A DNA stretch of 35,187 bases from Hyphomicrobium sp. (GTDB lineage Bacteria > Pseudomonadota > Alphaproteobacteria > Rhizobiales > Hyphomicrobiaceae): contig JALHQM010000011.1 of assembly GCA_022841965.1 (NCBI GenBank), forward strand, positions 14,736 to 49,922, written 5' to 3'. The position numbers and the translations under genes were made by a program. The notes beneath the pieces are model-generated. The model ran no database searches. It worked only from the letters and a program-made list of their open reading frames with translations, and was not told where the DNA came from. This document shows, piece by piece, positions 15,710-24,653 of this stretch (positions within the stretch are counted from its first letter, which is position 1; every line of letters starts with the position of its first letter).

Positions 15710-17209
15710 ATGCTCCCCCGTCCGCGCGCCGATCTGAAACCTAACACGGCCGACTTCGAGCGTTTCCCGCTCGTGAAGCCAACCGGCTTTCGCGAATACG
15801 ATGCGCGTTGGCTGTTCCCGCAGGAAATCAACCTGATGGGGCTCACCGCCGTTGGGCTCGGCATGGCGACGTTATTTGCCGAGCGGGGGGTGCCGAAGCG
15901 GATCGTGGTGGGCCATGACTACCGCTGGTATTCGGGCAGCGTGAAGCAGGCGCTGATGACGGGGCTGCTCGCTGGGGGGTGCGAGGTTCATGACATCGGG
16001 CTGGCGTTGTCGCCGATGGCGTATTTCGCGCAGTTTGATCTGGATGTCGAAGGCGTCGCCATGGTGACGGCCTCGCATAACGATAACGGGTGGACGGGCA
16101 TCAAGATGGGCCTGGCGCGGCCGCTGACTTTTGGGCCCGATGAGATGAGCCGGTTGAAGGACATCGTGCTGTCGGGTGGGTTCAAAACGGCTGATGGTGG
16201 TCGCTATATCTTTGTTCCGGATATGGCCGAGCGTTACATCGCGGCGCTGTCAAAGCGGCCAAAACTCAAGCGCCGGTTGAAGGTGGTGGCGGCTTGCGGC
16301 AACGGTACGGCGGGTGCCTTTGCGCCGCAGGTTTTGGAGGCGATCGGCTGCGAGGTGGTGCCGCTTGATTGTGAGCTTGATCATTCGTTCCCGCGCTACA
16401 ATCCCAATCCCGAAGACATGAAGATGCTGCACGCCATTTCCGAAGCGGTGATTGCGCACAAGGCCGATGTCGGTCTGGGCTTTGACGGCGACGGGGACCG
16501 CTGTGGCGTTGTCGACAACGAGGGCCACGAAATCTTTGCCGACACGGTCGGTGTGATGCTGGCGCGGGATATCTCGGCGCAGTACCCGAATGCGACGTTC
16601 GTGGCGGACGTGAAATCGACCGGGTTGTTTATGACCGATCCTGTCTTGCAGGCGAACGGCGCGAAGGCGCTCTACTGGAAGACGGGGCATTCGTACATGA
16701 AGCGGTACACGTTCGAGCAGAAGGCGCTCGTTGGCTTTGAGAAGTCGGGGCATTTCTTTTTCCAGCCGCCGTTGGGGCGCGGATACGACGACGGGCTCGT
16801 GGCGGCACTGGCCGTTTGTGACATGCTCGACCGTGCGCCGGACAAATCGATGGCGGACCTGAGACGGGCACTGCCGAAGACGTACCAGTCGCCGACCATG
16901 TCGCCGCACTGCGATGATGAGAAGAAATACGGCATCGTCGATCAGATTGTCGCTGAGTACGAGGGGATTGCGAAAGCCGGCGGGACAATTGCGGGGCAAA
17001 GCGTGCGCGATCTTGTGACGGTCAATGGCGTGCGTGTGACGCTGGCGGACGGGACGTGGGGACTGGTGCGCGCGTCGTCGAATAAGCCGGAACTCGTGAT
17101 CGTGGTGGAGAGCCCGGTTTCGGAAGCCAACAAGATCGCCATGTTTCGCGATATCGAGGCGCGGCTCGCCAAGCATCCCGAAGTTGGCGAGTACAATCAG
17201 AAGATTTGA
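15710..17209 (+). CDS. Phosphomannomutase/phosphoglucomutase
   Basis: A 499-residue alpha-D-phosphohexomutase with all four domain signatures. The active-site serine is Ser122 (TASHNDNGWTG), the magnesium loop is DGDGDR (259-264), the sugar-specificity loop GFEKSGHFFF, and the phosphate-binding loop near the C-terminus is VRASSNKPEL. It interconverts hexose 1- and 6-phosphates for polysaccharide, LPS or glycogen synthesis. The GFEKSGH loop (in place of the GEMSGH of many PMM/PGM) resembles longer alphaproteobacterial members. ATG 15710 is preferred over TTG 15704 because of the AGG six bases before it. Confidence 0.92.
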   Translation: MLPRPRADLKPNTADFERFPLVKPTGFREYDARWLFPQEINLMGLTAVGLGMATLFAERGVPKRIVVGHDYRWYSGSVKQALMTGLLAGGCEVHDIGLALSPMAYFAQFDLDVEGVAMVTASHNDNGWTGIKMGLARPLTFGPDEMSRLKDIVLSGGFKTADGGRYIFVPDMAERYIAALSKRPKLKRRLKVVAACGNGTAGAFAPQVLEAIGCEVVPLDCELDHSFPRYNPNPEDMKMLHAISEAVIAHKADVGLGFDGDGDRCGVVDNEGHEIFADTVGVMLARDISAQYPNATFVADVKSTGLFMTDPVLQANGAKALYWKTGHSYMKRYTFEQKALVGFEKSGHFFFQPPLGRGYDDGLVAALAVCDMLDRAPDKSMADLRRALPKTYQSPTMSPHCDDEKKYGIVDQIVAEYEGIAKAGGTIAGQSVRDLVTVNGVRVTLADGTWGLVRASSNKPELVIVVESPVSEANKIAMFRDIEARLAKHPEVGEYNQKI

Positions 17210-17219
17210 AACGGGCCGA

Positions 17220-17498
17220 TCACTTTGTGATGAGTGCGAGGCAGCGACCGGCGGCTTCGGCGACGGAGCGTGCCTTGAGCGGGCTGAGCGCGCCGGCACG
17301 GATCAGCCGCTTTGTTTCGGCCACCACAATGCCGCGAGCAGCTTCGGGGGCGGGCTTGCTGGCGACGGTGGCTGAGTAGATCTGTTGCGATGGCGGTGTC
17401 AGGCCGGCTGCGCAGGCATCGCCGGCGGCGCGGTCGGCCATGGCTGATGACGGCAAGGCAACAGCAAGTGCCAAAAAAACGATGGGACGTCGCCGCAT
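17220..17498 (-). CDS. Small secreted protein of unknown function
   Basis: A 92-residue protein with a clear signal peptide (MRRRPIVFLALAVALPSSAMA) and a mature domain of about 70 residues. The mature part contains two cysteines (DACAAGL and GRCLALI) that could form a disulfide. ATG 17498 has GGAG eight bases upstream. It ends 11 bases from the convergent phosphohexomutase stop. Family not recognised beyond the general type of short periplasmic helical proteins. Confidence 0.75.
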   Translation of the reverse strand: MRRRPIVFLALAVALPSSAMADRAAGDACAAGLTPPSQQIYSATVASKPAPEAARGIVVAETKRLIRAGALSPLKARSVAEAAGRCLALITK

Positions 17499-17592
17499 CG
17501 GCCAATCTCCGGTACGCAGGATCACTGTCCTATGACAGCACTCCTACAGGTTTCACTCAAGGTTTAACGCGCTGAAGGACTTAACAGATCCG

Positions 17593-18297
17593 TTAATGCG
17601 CGCCGGATTTTGGAAGCACGGCGAGCATAAGCGTGCCGTCTGTGCTCCAAGGATCGCCACCACCGTTGCGGCCGGACCGTGTGGCGTGGAAATCGGTCAC
17701 CGGTATCACGGTGCCCAGTTGGCCGGTGGCCTTGAGGCTCGCGATGACGTGGTCGCGTTCGGCGTCGATGTCGGGGGAGATGTGATGCGTGATCTGGCCG
17801 GTGTCGTGGCTGAGGCCGACGCTGCGGTCAAACGAGGCGGCGCCGATCCATAACGGCGCGCCGGAGGAATGGCCGTTGGGGGCTTTCCAGAAGCGGATGT
17901 GGTGGCGTTCGCGGGGGGATGCGCCGGCCGCCTGTTCGAAAGCGAGATCTTGCTTGCGGCCGAAGAACGTGAGGGTGCTGACTGGTGCATCGGGATAGGG
18001 GCGATCGAGCACGGCATCGGCGGTGATGCGGGCGTCGGAGCGAAGCGAGAGTGGGTCGGCGGGGGACCAGCCCGCCGCAGCGAAAATCGCCCTCACCTGC
18101 TCTTCGGTTCCGGCGATGGCGACGTTGACGGGATCACCGGGAATACCGGCGGCCGTTTCAGTGACGCCGGGGATGCCGTCGAGTTCAGGGTGGGTTTTGG
18201 CGTAGCGCTCCCACCAGAGGGGCATGATGACGTAGGCTATCACTGCCCATGCAGCGATGAGGGTGACGAGGAGGAGCGCGAGGGATGTTCGCGTCAT
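17593..18297 (-). CDS. LssY C-terminal-domain protein
   Basis: A 234-residue protein with one N-terminal transmembrane segment (SLALLLVTLIAAWAVIAYVI) and a periplasmic domain of about 190 residues matching the LssY_C family: VNVAIAGTEEQVRAIFAAAGW, PVSTLTFFGRKQDLAFEQ, RHHIRFWK and HHISPDIDAERDHV. In other proteins this domain is found behind DedA or PAP2 membrane domains; here it stands alone. Function is unknown, and a role in envelope maintenance is often guessed. It lies 94 bases upstream of the small secreted protein on the same strand. Confidence 0.85.
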   Translation of the reverse strand: MTRTSLALLLVTLIAAWAVIAYVIMPLWWERYAKTHPELDGIPGVTETAAGIPGDPVNVAIAGTEEQVRAIFAAAGWSPADPLSLRSDARITADAVLDRPYPDAPVSTLTFFGRKQDLAFEQAAGASPRERHHIRFWKAPNGHSSGAPLWIGAASFDRSVGLSHDTGQITHHISPDIDAERDHVIASLKATGQLGTVIPVTDFHATRSGRNGGGDPWSTDGTLMLAVLPKSGAH

Positions 18298-18627
18298 GGT
18301 GCGGCGGCCTCGGCGGGGGACGTCTGAAAGGGCATTTCGGAGAACGCTTCAAAAATACTCCACCGACGTTGCCGCATGACCGTTCTCCAAAGGAAACCGA
18401 GGGCCCATTCTAGCGTCAATTTGAGCGAGCGGGGCGATGATGGCGGTGCCTTGTCGAACGCAGATGCGCTGCGAAGCGATTGGGACCGATTCGGGCGGCG
18501 ATGGACCTCGCGCGTGTTGAAACGCCTATACAGATGGGATCGTAAAGCCGGATTGACTTGAACGGACGATCTTGTCACGACTTCGGATGAGGCACCGCGC
18601 AGTCGTGCGCACGAACGGGAGATGACA
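18298..18627. other. 330-base intergenic region between divergent envelope genes
   Basis: It separates the LssY_C gene (minus) from the OmpA-family gene (plus) and must hold both promoters. TTGACT at about 18552 could be a -35 element, but no good -10 is seen at the right distance. A 61-codon plus frame from ATG 18376 lacks a ribosome site, and no other support was found for it. Confidence 0.4.
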
Positions 18628-19374
18628 ATGGATCGGCGCCAGCAAAACGACGACAACATCTTTTCAACCGCTTTTCTCGTTCTTGGCTTTTTCTTGCTGC
18701 TGGGCATCGGCGGTCAGGTGATCGGGAAGTATGTGACCCATGATACCCCGGTCGTGGCCACGGCGCCCGCCGTGGCTCCGGCTCCTGCCCCGGCTGCGGC
18801 AGCTCCAACCCCTGCACCCGCTCCTGTTGCGGCTGCGCCTGCAGCACCGTCGCCTGCCGTCGCAGCGGCTCCTGAGCCTGCCCCCTCCCCTGCTCCGGTC
18901 GCCGCGGCACCGACGTCGGCGTTGACGAAACTGGCGCTGGCGGGAGGTGGCGACATCGAAGCGTCTGGGACAGGTGTCGAAAGCCAGATTTTGGCGTTCA
19001 TCACCGATGCGACGGCCCAGATCGACAAAACCAAATGGTTCGATTTCGACCGGCTGAATTTCGAGACGGGATCGGCGAAGTTGACGGCCGATTCCAAGCC
19101 TCAGGTCGAGAATGTTGCGGCCATCCTCAAGGCGTATCCGGCGGTCAAGATCAAGATCGGTGGCTACACCGACAACACGGGAAAGCCGGAGAACAATCTG
19201 GCGCTGTCCGATAGCCGCGCCAAAGCGGTCAGCGAGACGCTCGTGGGTCTCGGGATCGCTGCCGACCGGCTGGAAGCGGAGGGTTACGGCGAACAGTTCG
19301 CGATTGCCGACAATGCAACGCCAGAGGGTCGCGCGAAGAACCGCCGGATCTCTGTGAGCGTGCGCGCGAAGTAA
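18628..19374 (+). CDS. OmpA-family protein with Ala/Pro-rich linker
   Basis: A 248-residue protein. An N-terminal membrane segment (FSTAFLVLGFFLLLGIGGQV) is followed by an Ala/Pro-rich linker of about 60 residues made of PAP/AAAP repeats, then an OmpA C-like domain (about 130-248). Peptidoglycan-binding residues lie in FETGSAKLTADSKPQ, GGYTDNTGKPENN (Asp) and GRAKNRRISVSVRAK (Arg). The uncleaved-looking anchor suggests an inner-membrane protein that reaches across to the cell wall, like Pal/OmpA-type or MotB-like anchors. ATG 18628 is chosen over 18622 because GGGAG sits exactly six bases before it. Confidence 0.88.
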   Translation: MDRRQQNDDNIFSTAFLVLGFFLLLGIGGQVIGKYVTHDTPVVATAPAVAPAPAPAAAAPTPAPAPVAAAPAAPSPAVAAAPEPAPSPAPVAAAPTSALTKLALAGGGDIEASGTGVESQILAFITDATAQIDKTKWFDFDRLNFETGSAKLTADSKPQVENVAAILKAYPAVKIKIGGYTDNTGKPENNLALSDSRAKAVSETLVGLGIAADRLEAEGYGEQFAIADNATPEGRAKNRRISVSVRAK

Positions 19375-19396
19375 GCCGGCAGACGGATGGGCCTTG

Positions 19397-19438
19397 ACGC
19401 GAGCCCGATGGCAAACCTTGCCATCAGGCTCGCGTTTT
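19397..19438 (+). terminator. Strong Rho-independent terminator after the OmpA-family gene
   Basis: 18-bp stem (ACGCGAGCCCGATGGCAA / TTGCCATCAGGCTCGCGT, one mismatch) with a three-base loop, followed by TTTT and a second T-run. Confidence 0.88.
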
Positions 19439-19492
19439 GTCTTTTTGATGGGGCCAGTCCTCTATAGGTTGGAGGTTCCCGCCTCCTACCGA

Positions 19493-20206
19493 ATGAGCGC
19501 TGATTTGGACATTGAACACGTTTCCTTCCTCGATCTGGCGGCCGTCGGGTGGTTCGTGGCGGTGATCGCGCTGTATGAGTTGATCTCGACGCGGCCCGCC
19601 ATCTACGCCAAATCGATTGCCTACTACGTCCAGACACACCGGCGGGGTTGGATGATCGAAATGGCGGAGCGGGACAACCGCATCGTCGATGGTCAATTGT
19701 TGGGCTGGCTTGTGAATGCGAATGCGTTTTTTGCCTCCACGTCCGTGATCGTCATCGGGGGTCTTGCCGCGCTGCTCTCCTATGGGGACAAGGCGCGCGC
19801 CATCGTCGAAGCTTTGCCTTATGCCGCAGCGTCGAGCGCAACATTGTGGGAGATCAAGGTCATCTTTCTCATGATGATCATGATCTACGCGTTCTTCAAA
19901 TTCGCTTGGGCGTTTCGGCTATCGCATTACACGGTCATGATGATGGGAGCGACGCCTCCGCATGATCATCCCGACGCCGCAGCACGACGCGGCCACGCGG
20001 AACGAACAGCGGAACTGCTGGGGCTCGTTGGCTGGCATTCCAACCTGGGGCTGCGCTCATTTTATTACACGATCGCGGGACTGATGTGGTTCTTCCACCC
20101 GGTCGCGTTCATCATTGCAGCGTCGTGGGTGGTTCTCATTCTCACGCGGCGGGATTTCTTTTCGCAGTCGCGTGCGATCCTCAAAGGGCCTGATGGTCAG
20201 CCGTAG
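19493..20206 (+). CDS. DUF599 membrane protein
   Basis: A 237-residue integral membrane protein with four or five hydrophobic helices. It follows the DUF599 pattern: an N-terminal helix ending VIALYELIS, cytosolic YVQTHRRGWM, DNRIVDGQLLGWLVNANAFF, then FKFAWAFRLSHYTVMMMGA, and a final pair of helices (GLMWFFHPVAFIIAASWVV). Function unknown. Its stop overlaps the stop of the convergent TauE gene by ten bases. The ribosome site is not ideal: GGAGG lies 17 bases before ATG 19493. The frame runs upstream through the terminator, which argues against a longer start. Confidence 0.82.
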   Translation: MSADLDIEHVSFLDLAAVGWFVAVIALYELISTRPAIYAKSIAYYVQTHRRGWMIEMAERDNRIVDGQLLGWLVNANAFFASTSVIVIGGLAALLSYGDKARAIVEALPYAAASSATLWEIKVIFLMMIMIYAFFKFAWAFRLSHYTVMMMGATPPHDHPDAAARRGHAERTAELLGLVGWHSNLGLRSFYYTIAGLMWFFHPVAFIIAASWVVLILTRRDFFSQSRAILKGPDGQP

Positions 20207-21030
20207 AGGCTCCAGAGGAACTTTGCCGCCACGAGGGCGAGGAAGGCTGAGAAGGCCAATTCCAGCGCACGTTTGGGGAGGCCGTGAGCCGCGCGGACGC
20301 CGAGGGGCGCGAAGGCGAGGCTCGTCGGCAACATGACGAGGGCGGCGGGGATGTTGACGTAGCCCAGCGACCCTGGCGGCAGGCCCGCTGAGCCCCATCC
20401 GGCCCACATGTAGCCAACGAGGCCGGTGGCGGCGATCAGCGGGCCGAAGCCCGACGAGGTGGCAACGGCGGCCAGGACCGGAAAGCCGAACAGCATGAGA
20501 AGCGAGACCATAAAGAGGCCGCCTCCGATGCTCATCAGCGCGGACAGAACGCCAATGGCAAGGGCTGCAACTTCAGCTGAGCGGTGGGCGGGCAATGTGT
20601 CACCGAGGCGCCAATCATCGCGGCCGAGCGCGAGCTTGAGGCTCATGAGAACCGCGGCTGCGACCCATACCCAGCGCAGGGCTTCGCTGGACAACACGCT
20701 GGCCAGGGCCACGCCGACGATAACGCCGAGAAAAACTGCGGGTGCCAGTCGTCTGATGACGGCCATGTCGACGGCGTTGCGGGCGCGCTGGGCGAGGAAG
20801 GAGCGCAAGCCTGTTGGACCAATCACGGCGAAGGACGTGCCGAGTGTCACCTGCATGCGGACGTCTTCGGGAACGTTGGCAACTCCCATGGCGGTATAGA
20901 GCACGGGCACGATAATGGAGCCGCCGCCGATGCCGAAGAGGCCGGATAGAAAGCCGGCCGCGATGCCCGCCACGGCGAGGGCGGCAACCATGGGAGCGAA
21001 GGCAACAAGGCCGGTGACGAGGTCTGACAT
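20197..21030 (-). CDS. TauE/SafE-family sulfite/anion exporter
   Basis: A 277-residue permease with about eight membrane segments. Two glycine-rich repeat motifs typical of TauE/SafE are visible: GFLSGLFGIGGGSIIVPVLY near residue 30 and GVLSALMSIGGGLFMVSLLM near 165. Members export sulfite, sulfoacetate or other organic sulfur anions. It follows the dusA gene by 11 bases on the same strand, so the two probably share a transcript, though the functions are unrelated. Confidence 0.9.
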   Translation of the reverse strand: MSDLVTGLVAFAPMVAALAVAGIAAGFLSGLFGIGGGSIIVPVLYTAMGVANVPEDVRMQVTLGTSFAVIGPTGLRSFLAQRARNAVDMAVIRRLAPAVFLGVIVGVALASVLSSEALRWVWVAAAVLMSLKLALGRDDWRLGDTLPAHRSAEVAALAIGVLSALMSIGGGLFMVSLLMLFGFPVLAAVATSSGFGPLIAATGLVGYMWAGWGSAGLPPGSLGYVNIPAALVMLPTSLAFAPLGVRAAHGLPKRALELAFSAFLALVAAKFLWSLYG

Positions 21031-21041
21031 GCGGGGGCAGA

Positions 21042-22046
21042 TTACTCCGCCGCCGGAGACAACGCGATGGCGCTCTCACCTTCGGCCGCGGCGATTGCCT
21101 TGATCAGAACATCCGCTCCGGCGCCGGGCCGTTGGCCTTCCTCGCTCAGGATGCGGCGGAAGAGGCGGCCGCGCGGGCGGCCATGGTACAGACCGAGCAC
21201 GTGGCGGGTGATGTTGTTCAGGCGGCCGCCGTTCGCGATCTGGCGTTCGATGGCGGGGATCATCCGTTCGAGGGCGGCGCGACGCGTGATGGGTTCTGCC
21301 GTGTCGCCGAAGAACCGGCGGTCGACGTCGGCGAGAATAAAGGGTTCGTGGTAGGCCGCGCGGCCGAGCATGACTCCGTCGACATGGCGGAGATGCTCGT
21401 CGCAGGCGTCGAGGGTTGCGATGCCGCCGTTGATGACGATGGTGAGATCTGGGCGCTCGGCTTTGAGGCGATAGACGCGGGCATAGTCAAGCGGCGGGAT
21501 CTCGCGGTTTTCCTTGGGCGAGAGGCCCTTCAGCCAGGCTTTGCGCGCGTGGACGATAAAGGTGCAACAGCCGGCCGACGCGACGGTGTCGATGAAGCGG
21601 CGGAAATCCGCCTCTTGGTCTTGGTCGTCGATGCCGATGCGGCATTTGACCGTGACGGGAATGGACACCGCTGCTGCCATGGCGGCGATGCAGCGGGCGA
21701 CGAGATCGGGTTCGGCCATGAGGCAGGCACCGAAGCGGCCCTCCTGCACGCGGTCTGACGGGCAGCCAATATTGAGGTTGATTTCGCGGTAACCGTAGCC
21801 GGCGCCGATGCGGCTTGCTGCGGCGAGCTTGATCGGATCGGAGCCGCCGAGTTGAAGCGCCACGGGATGTTCGGCTGCGTCAAAGTCCAAGATCCGGTCG
21901 CGGTTGCCGTGCAGGATTGCCTCAGCCGTCACCATCTCCGTGTAGAGCAGCGCATGGCGCGTCAGGCCGCGGTGGAAAAACCGGCAGTGCCGGTCGGTCC
22001 AATCCATCATCGGGGCGACGCAAAAGCGGTGGGTGGGGGTGGTCAT
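21042..22046 (-). CDS. dusA: tRNA-dihydrouridine synthase A
   Basis: A 334-residue FMN-dependent enzyme that reduces uridines in the D-loop of tRNA (U20/U20a). It has the N-terminal FCVAPMMDWTD signature, catalytic Cys95 (NLNIGCPSDRVQEGRFGACL), phosphate/FMN residues KCRIGID and HARKAWLKGL (DusA-specific), and the glycine loop NGGI. The C-terminal helical domain carries NNITRHVLGLYHGRPRGRL, diagnostic for DusA over DusB/DusC. The start at 22046 gives the usual family length; a start at 22109 would add 21 non-conserved residues. Confidence 0.94.
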   Translation of the reverse strand: MTTPTHRFCVAPMMDWTDRHCRFFHRGLTRHALLYTEMVTAEAILHGNRDRILDFDAAEHPVALQLGGSDPIKLAAASRIGAGYGYREINLNIGCPSDRVQEGRFGACLMAEPDLVARCIAAMAAAVSIPVTVKCRIGIDDQDQEADFRRFIDTVASAGCCTFIVHARKAWLKGLSPKENREIPPLDYARVYRLKAERPDLTIVINGGIATLDACDEHLRHVDGVMLGRAAYHEPFILADVDRRFFGDTAEPITRRAALERMIPAIERQIANGGRLNNITRHVLGLYHGRPRGRLFRRILSEEGQRPGAGADVLIKAIAAAEGESAIALSPAAE

Positions 22047-22191
22047 GCGGTTTGGTAGCCTAATCCTATGCCCTTCCGCATCCCAAAAGTTGACCGAAAC
22101 CACGGTCAACCGCGTTCATGATTTCAGATGTTTTATCTTGCCCGGACGCGGGACGGACTCGTTGGCAGGAGAGATAACGCCTCTGTTTCGA

Positions 22192-22205
22192 TTGATTTCT
22201 ATCAA
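22192..22205. promoter_or_regulatory. FNR/FixK-type operator
   Basis: TTGATTTCTATCAA is a perfect match to the TTGAT-N4-ATCAA consensus. It lies 86 bases before the GTG of the Fnr-type gene on the plus strand and 146 bases upstream of dusA on the other. The nearby Fnr protein has the matching E..SR recognition residues, so autoregulation is likely. Whether it activates or represses cannot be told without the transcription start. Confidence 0.8.
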
Positions 22206-22291
22206 TTTGGCGGTGCCTGGAGCGGCGTAGATAGGTTTGCACCCGGAGCCGGATTGTCTGGTGACCGGTCCCAGCCAAGCCGAGGTGCGCC

Positions 22292-23014
22292 GTGACGCTT
22301 CGCAACAGATGTCAACTTTGCTCCGTTCGGGACTGCGCGCCATGCAGTGAACTGACGGCGGGAACAGCCGACGAGCTTGCACGGATCGTGCATCGCCGCC
22401 GCATTCCGATGGGGCAGATTCTCTACGGTGGGGTCAACCAAGCCAAGACGTTCTCGATCATTGTCGAGGGCGTCGTCAAACTCGTCAACGTGCAGCCGGA
22501 CGGGAGCAATCAGATCGTTGGATTGCAGTTTCCGTCGGAGTTTGTGGGGCGGCCATTTGCCGAAGGTGCGCCCATGGTGGCGGAGGCGGCGACCGATCTT
22601 GAGGTTTGCGCATTTTCTGGAAGCGCGTTTGAGACGCTCATGCAGACCCATCCGGATCTTGAGCGGACGATTTTCAAACGGACGCTCGATGACCTCGACA
22701 CCGCGCGGCAATGGATGTCGATGATCGCGCGCAAGACGGCCGAAGAGCGGGTCGCTAGCCTGCTCATGCTGATTGCCCGGAAATTTGGTGGCAAAGCGGA
22801 GATGGCTGGGCTCACATCCGGGGCGCTAGAATTCAATTTGCCGTTGTCGCGCACGGAGATTGCCGAGTGCTTGGGACTGCGCCTCGAGACGGTCAGCCGC
22901 CAGTTCGCGGCGTTGAAGGCGGAGGGTATCATCACGACCGGACGGCGGCGGGGCCTGAAAGTCGCGGATTTGACGGCGCTTGGTCAGCGGGCCCAGGGAT
23001 TGCTTCACGCGTAG
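22292..23014 (+). CDS. Crp/Fnr-family regulator with Fe-S cluster ligands (FnrN/FnrL type)
   Basis: A 240-residue oxygen-responsive regulator. Four N-terminal cysteines (C7, C10, C15, C18 in CQLCSVRDCAPC) and a central Cys106 (LEVCAF) are the ligands expected for an O2-labile [4Fe-4S] cluster. A cyclic-nucleotide-binding-fold sensor domain (about 30-140) is followed by a dimerisation helix and a HTH, with recognition helix RLETVSRQFAALKAEGII containing the E..SR of FNR that reads TTGAT. The GTG start has GAGG seven bases upstream. It leads an apparent operon with the aph/ATPase fusion and pat genes. Confidence 0.92.
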   Translation: MTLRNRCQLCSVRDCAPCSELTAGTADELARIVHRRRIPMGQILYGGVNQAKTFSIIVEGVVKLVNVQPDGSNQIVGLQFPSEFVGRPFAEGAPMVAEAATDLEVCAFSGSAFETLMQTHPDLERTIFKRTLDDLDTARQWMSMIARKTAEERVASLLMLIARKFGGKAEMAGLTSGALEFNLPLSRTEIAECLGLRLETVSRQFAALKAEGIITTGRRRGLKVADLTALGQRAQGLLHA

Positions 23015-23099
23015 ATCTGGGCGGGACGCTCCGTGGTTGACGGGGGGCGATGGCTGCGCGCAGGCTGGGGTGACCTGTAGAAAACCCCCGGAAACAATC

Positions 23100-24653
23100 G
23101 TGACCAAAAAGCCCGAGATCAGCGACGGACAGCGCGACGTGATTGCGTTTCTGTCGTGCGCCGAGCCGTATCAGGCAGCGGCGGGGCGTGTGGCGCGCAT
23201 CGACACGCACGGGGCGTATGTGTTCGTTGGTGCGCACGACGTGTTCAAGATCAAACGCGCGGTTCGCTATCCTTATATGGATTTCTCCACGCTCGCGCGG
23301 CGGCGGGCTGCGTGCGTGCGCGAGATGGAGATCAACGCCCCGCATGCGCCGTCGATCTACAAAGGGGTTGTTGCGATTACGCGCGAGGCCGATGGGCAAT
23401 TGGCGGTTGGTGGTGCGGGCGAGCCTGTTGAATGGGCTGTGCACATGGCGCGCTTCGTGGAAGAGGACGTGTTGGCCAACAGGGTTGGGCTGCAGGCATT
23501 GACCGTTGCCGAGGCCAAGGCACTGGCGGATGCGGTGGTTGCTTTGCATGCGGGCGCTGAGGTGGCTTTTAGTCCGCCCGAGCGTTCGTCGATCGCGCGG
23601 ATTGCCAAGGACGTTTTCGCTGCATTGCCGACGGTATTGGGTGGGCGTGCCGCCGACGTTGCCAAGCTCGCCGGTGAGATGGCACGGCGCATCGCGGATC
23701 TGACGCCCCTGCTCGACCGGCGGACACGGGCCGGGTGCGTGCGGCGGTGTCACGGCGATCTGCATCTGGGGAACATCGTTCTGATTGACGGGGTGCCGAC
23801 GCCGTTCGATGCGTTGGAGTTCGACGAAGATCTAGCGACAGTGGATGTGCTTTACGATCTCGCATTCTTGTTGATGGATCTCGATCATCGCGGTCAACGC
23901 GCGACGGCGAATGCGGTGTTCAACCGGTATTCGTGGCGCCGGCAGGACGACGGCGATTTAGAGGGATTGTCCGCGATGCCGGTTTATCTGGCGCTGCGCG
24001 CGGCGATTCGGGCCATGGTCGGCGCACAGCGCGCGGTCGTGACGGTTGCGGGGCTGGAGCCTGCGCGGGCCTACCTTCAGCGGGCGCTGTCGTATCTTGA
24101 TGACCGGCGTCCAGATCTCGTTGTGACGGCCGGTTTGTCGGGGTCGGGGAAGTCAACGCTGGCTGAGGCTTTGGCGCCGATGCTGGGACGGGCACCCGGG
24201 GCATTGCATGTCCGCAGCGATCTGGAACGTAAGGCGCTGTTTGGAGTTGGCGAGTTCGACCGGTTGCCAGACGCGGCGTATGGCGCGGATGTGACAGCGC
24301 GCGTTTACGCGCGATTGCTCGCCAAGAGCGAGGCGGCGTTGCGCGCCGGACACTCGGTGATCGCGGATGCGGTTCATGCGCAACCGTCCGAACGCGCTGA
24401 GATGGCCGCGTTGGCGCAGCGCACGGGCGCTCGGTTTGCCGCATTTTGGTTGGACGCGCCGCTGGGCGTGCTGCTGCAACGGGTGGGCGCACGCAAATGC
24501 GACGCATCGGACGCCACGCCGCAGGTTGTGGAGCTGCAAATCGCCTACGATCTGGGAGATCTCGAATGGACGCGACTCGACGCCAGCGGGACACCTGAGG
24601 AAACGCTCCGCACGGCAATGTCACATTTGCATGCGAGCATCGATCCAAGATGA
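23100..24653 (+). CDS. Bifunctional aminoglycoside-phosphotransferase-fold / P-loop ATPase protein
   Basis: A 517-residue fusion. Residues 1 to about 325 form an APH/choline-kinase-like domain with catalytic HGDLHLGN (His218, Asp220) and a metal-binding Asp in DALEFDEDL. Residues about 340-517 form a P-loop kinase with Walker A GLSGSGKST (345-353), related to gluconate- or zeta-toxin-like kinases. Proteins of this architecture are widespread but uncharacterised to my knowledge. Drug resistance is only a family association and is not implied. Start GTG 23100 (GGAAAC ahead) is chosen because 40 non-conserved residues precede it in the frame. The stop overlaps the next gene as ATGA. Confidence 0.85.
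   Translation: MTKKPEISDGQRDVIAFLSCAEPYQAAAGRVARIDTHGAYVFVGAHDVFKIKRAVRYPYMDFSTLARRRAACVREMEINAPHAPSIYKGVVAITREADGQLAVGGAGEPVEWAVHMARFVEEDVLANRVGLQALTVAEAKALADAVVALHAGAEVAFSPPERSSIARIAKDVFAALPTVLGGRAADVAKLAGEMARRIADLTPLLDRRTRAGCVRRCHGDLHLGNIVLIDGVPTPFDALEFDEDLATVDVLYDLAFLLMDLDHRGQRATANAVFNRYSWRRQDDGDLEGLSAMPVYLALRAAIRAMVGAQRAVVTVAGLEPARAYLQRALSYLDDRRPDLVVTAGLSGSGKSTLAEALAPMLGRAPGALHVRSDLERKALFGVGEFDRLPDAAYGADVTARVYARLLAKSEAALRAGHSVIADAVHAQPSERAEMAALAQRTGARFAAFWLDAPLGVLLQRVGARKCDASDATPQVVELQIAYDLGDLEWTRLDASGTPEETLRTAMSHLHASIDPR

Noticed and set aside
16250..17299. 349-codon minus-strand ORF opposite the phosphohexomutase
   Set aside because: Antisense of a well-supported enzyme gene, Arg/His-rich, no ribosome site or motif.
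18376..18561. 61-codon plus-strand ORF upstream of the OmpA-family gene
   Set aside because: Partly protein-like C-terminal half, but no ribosome site and no neighbour support.
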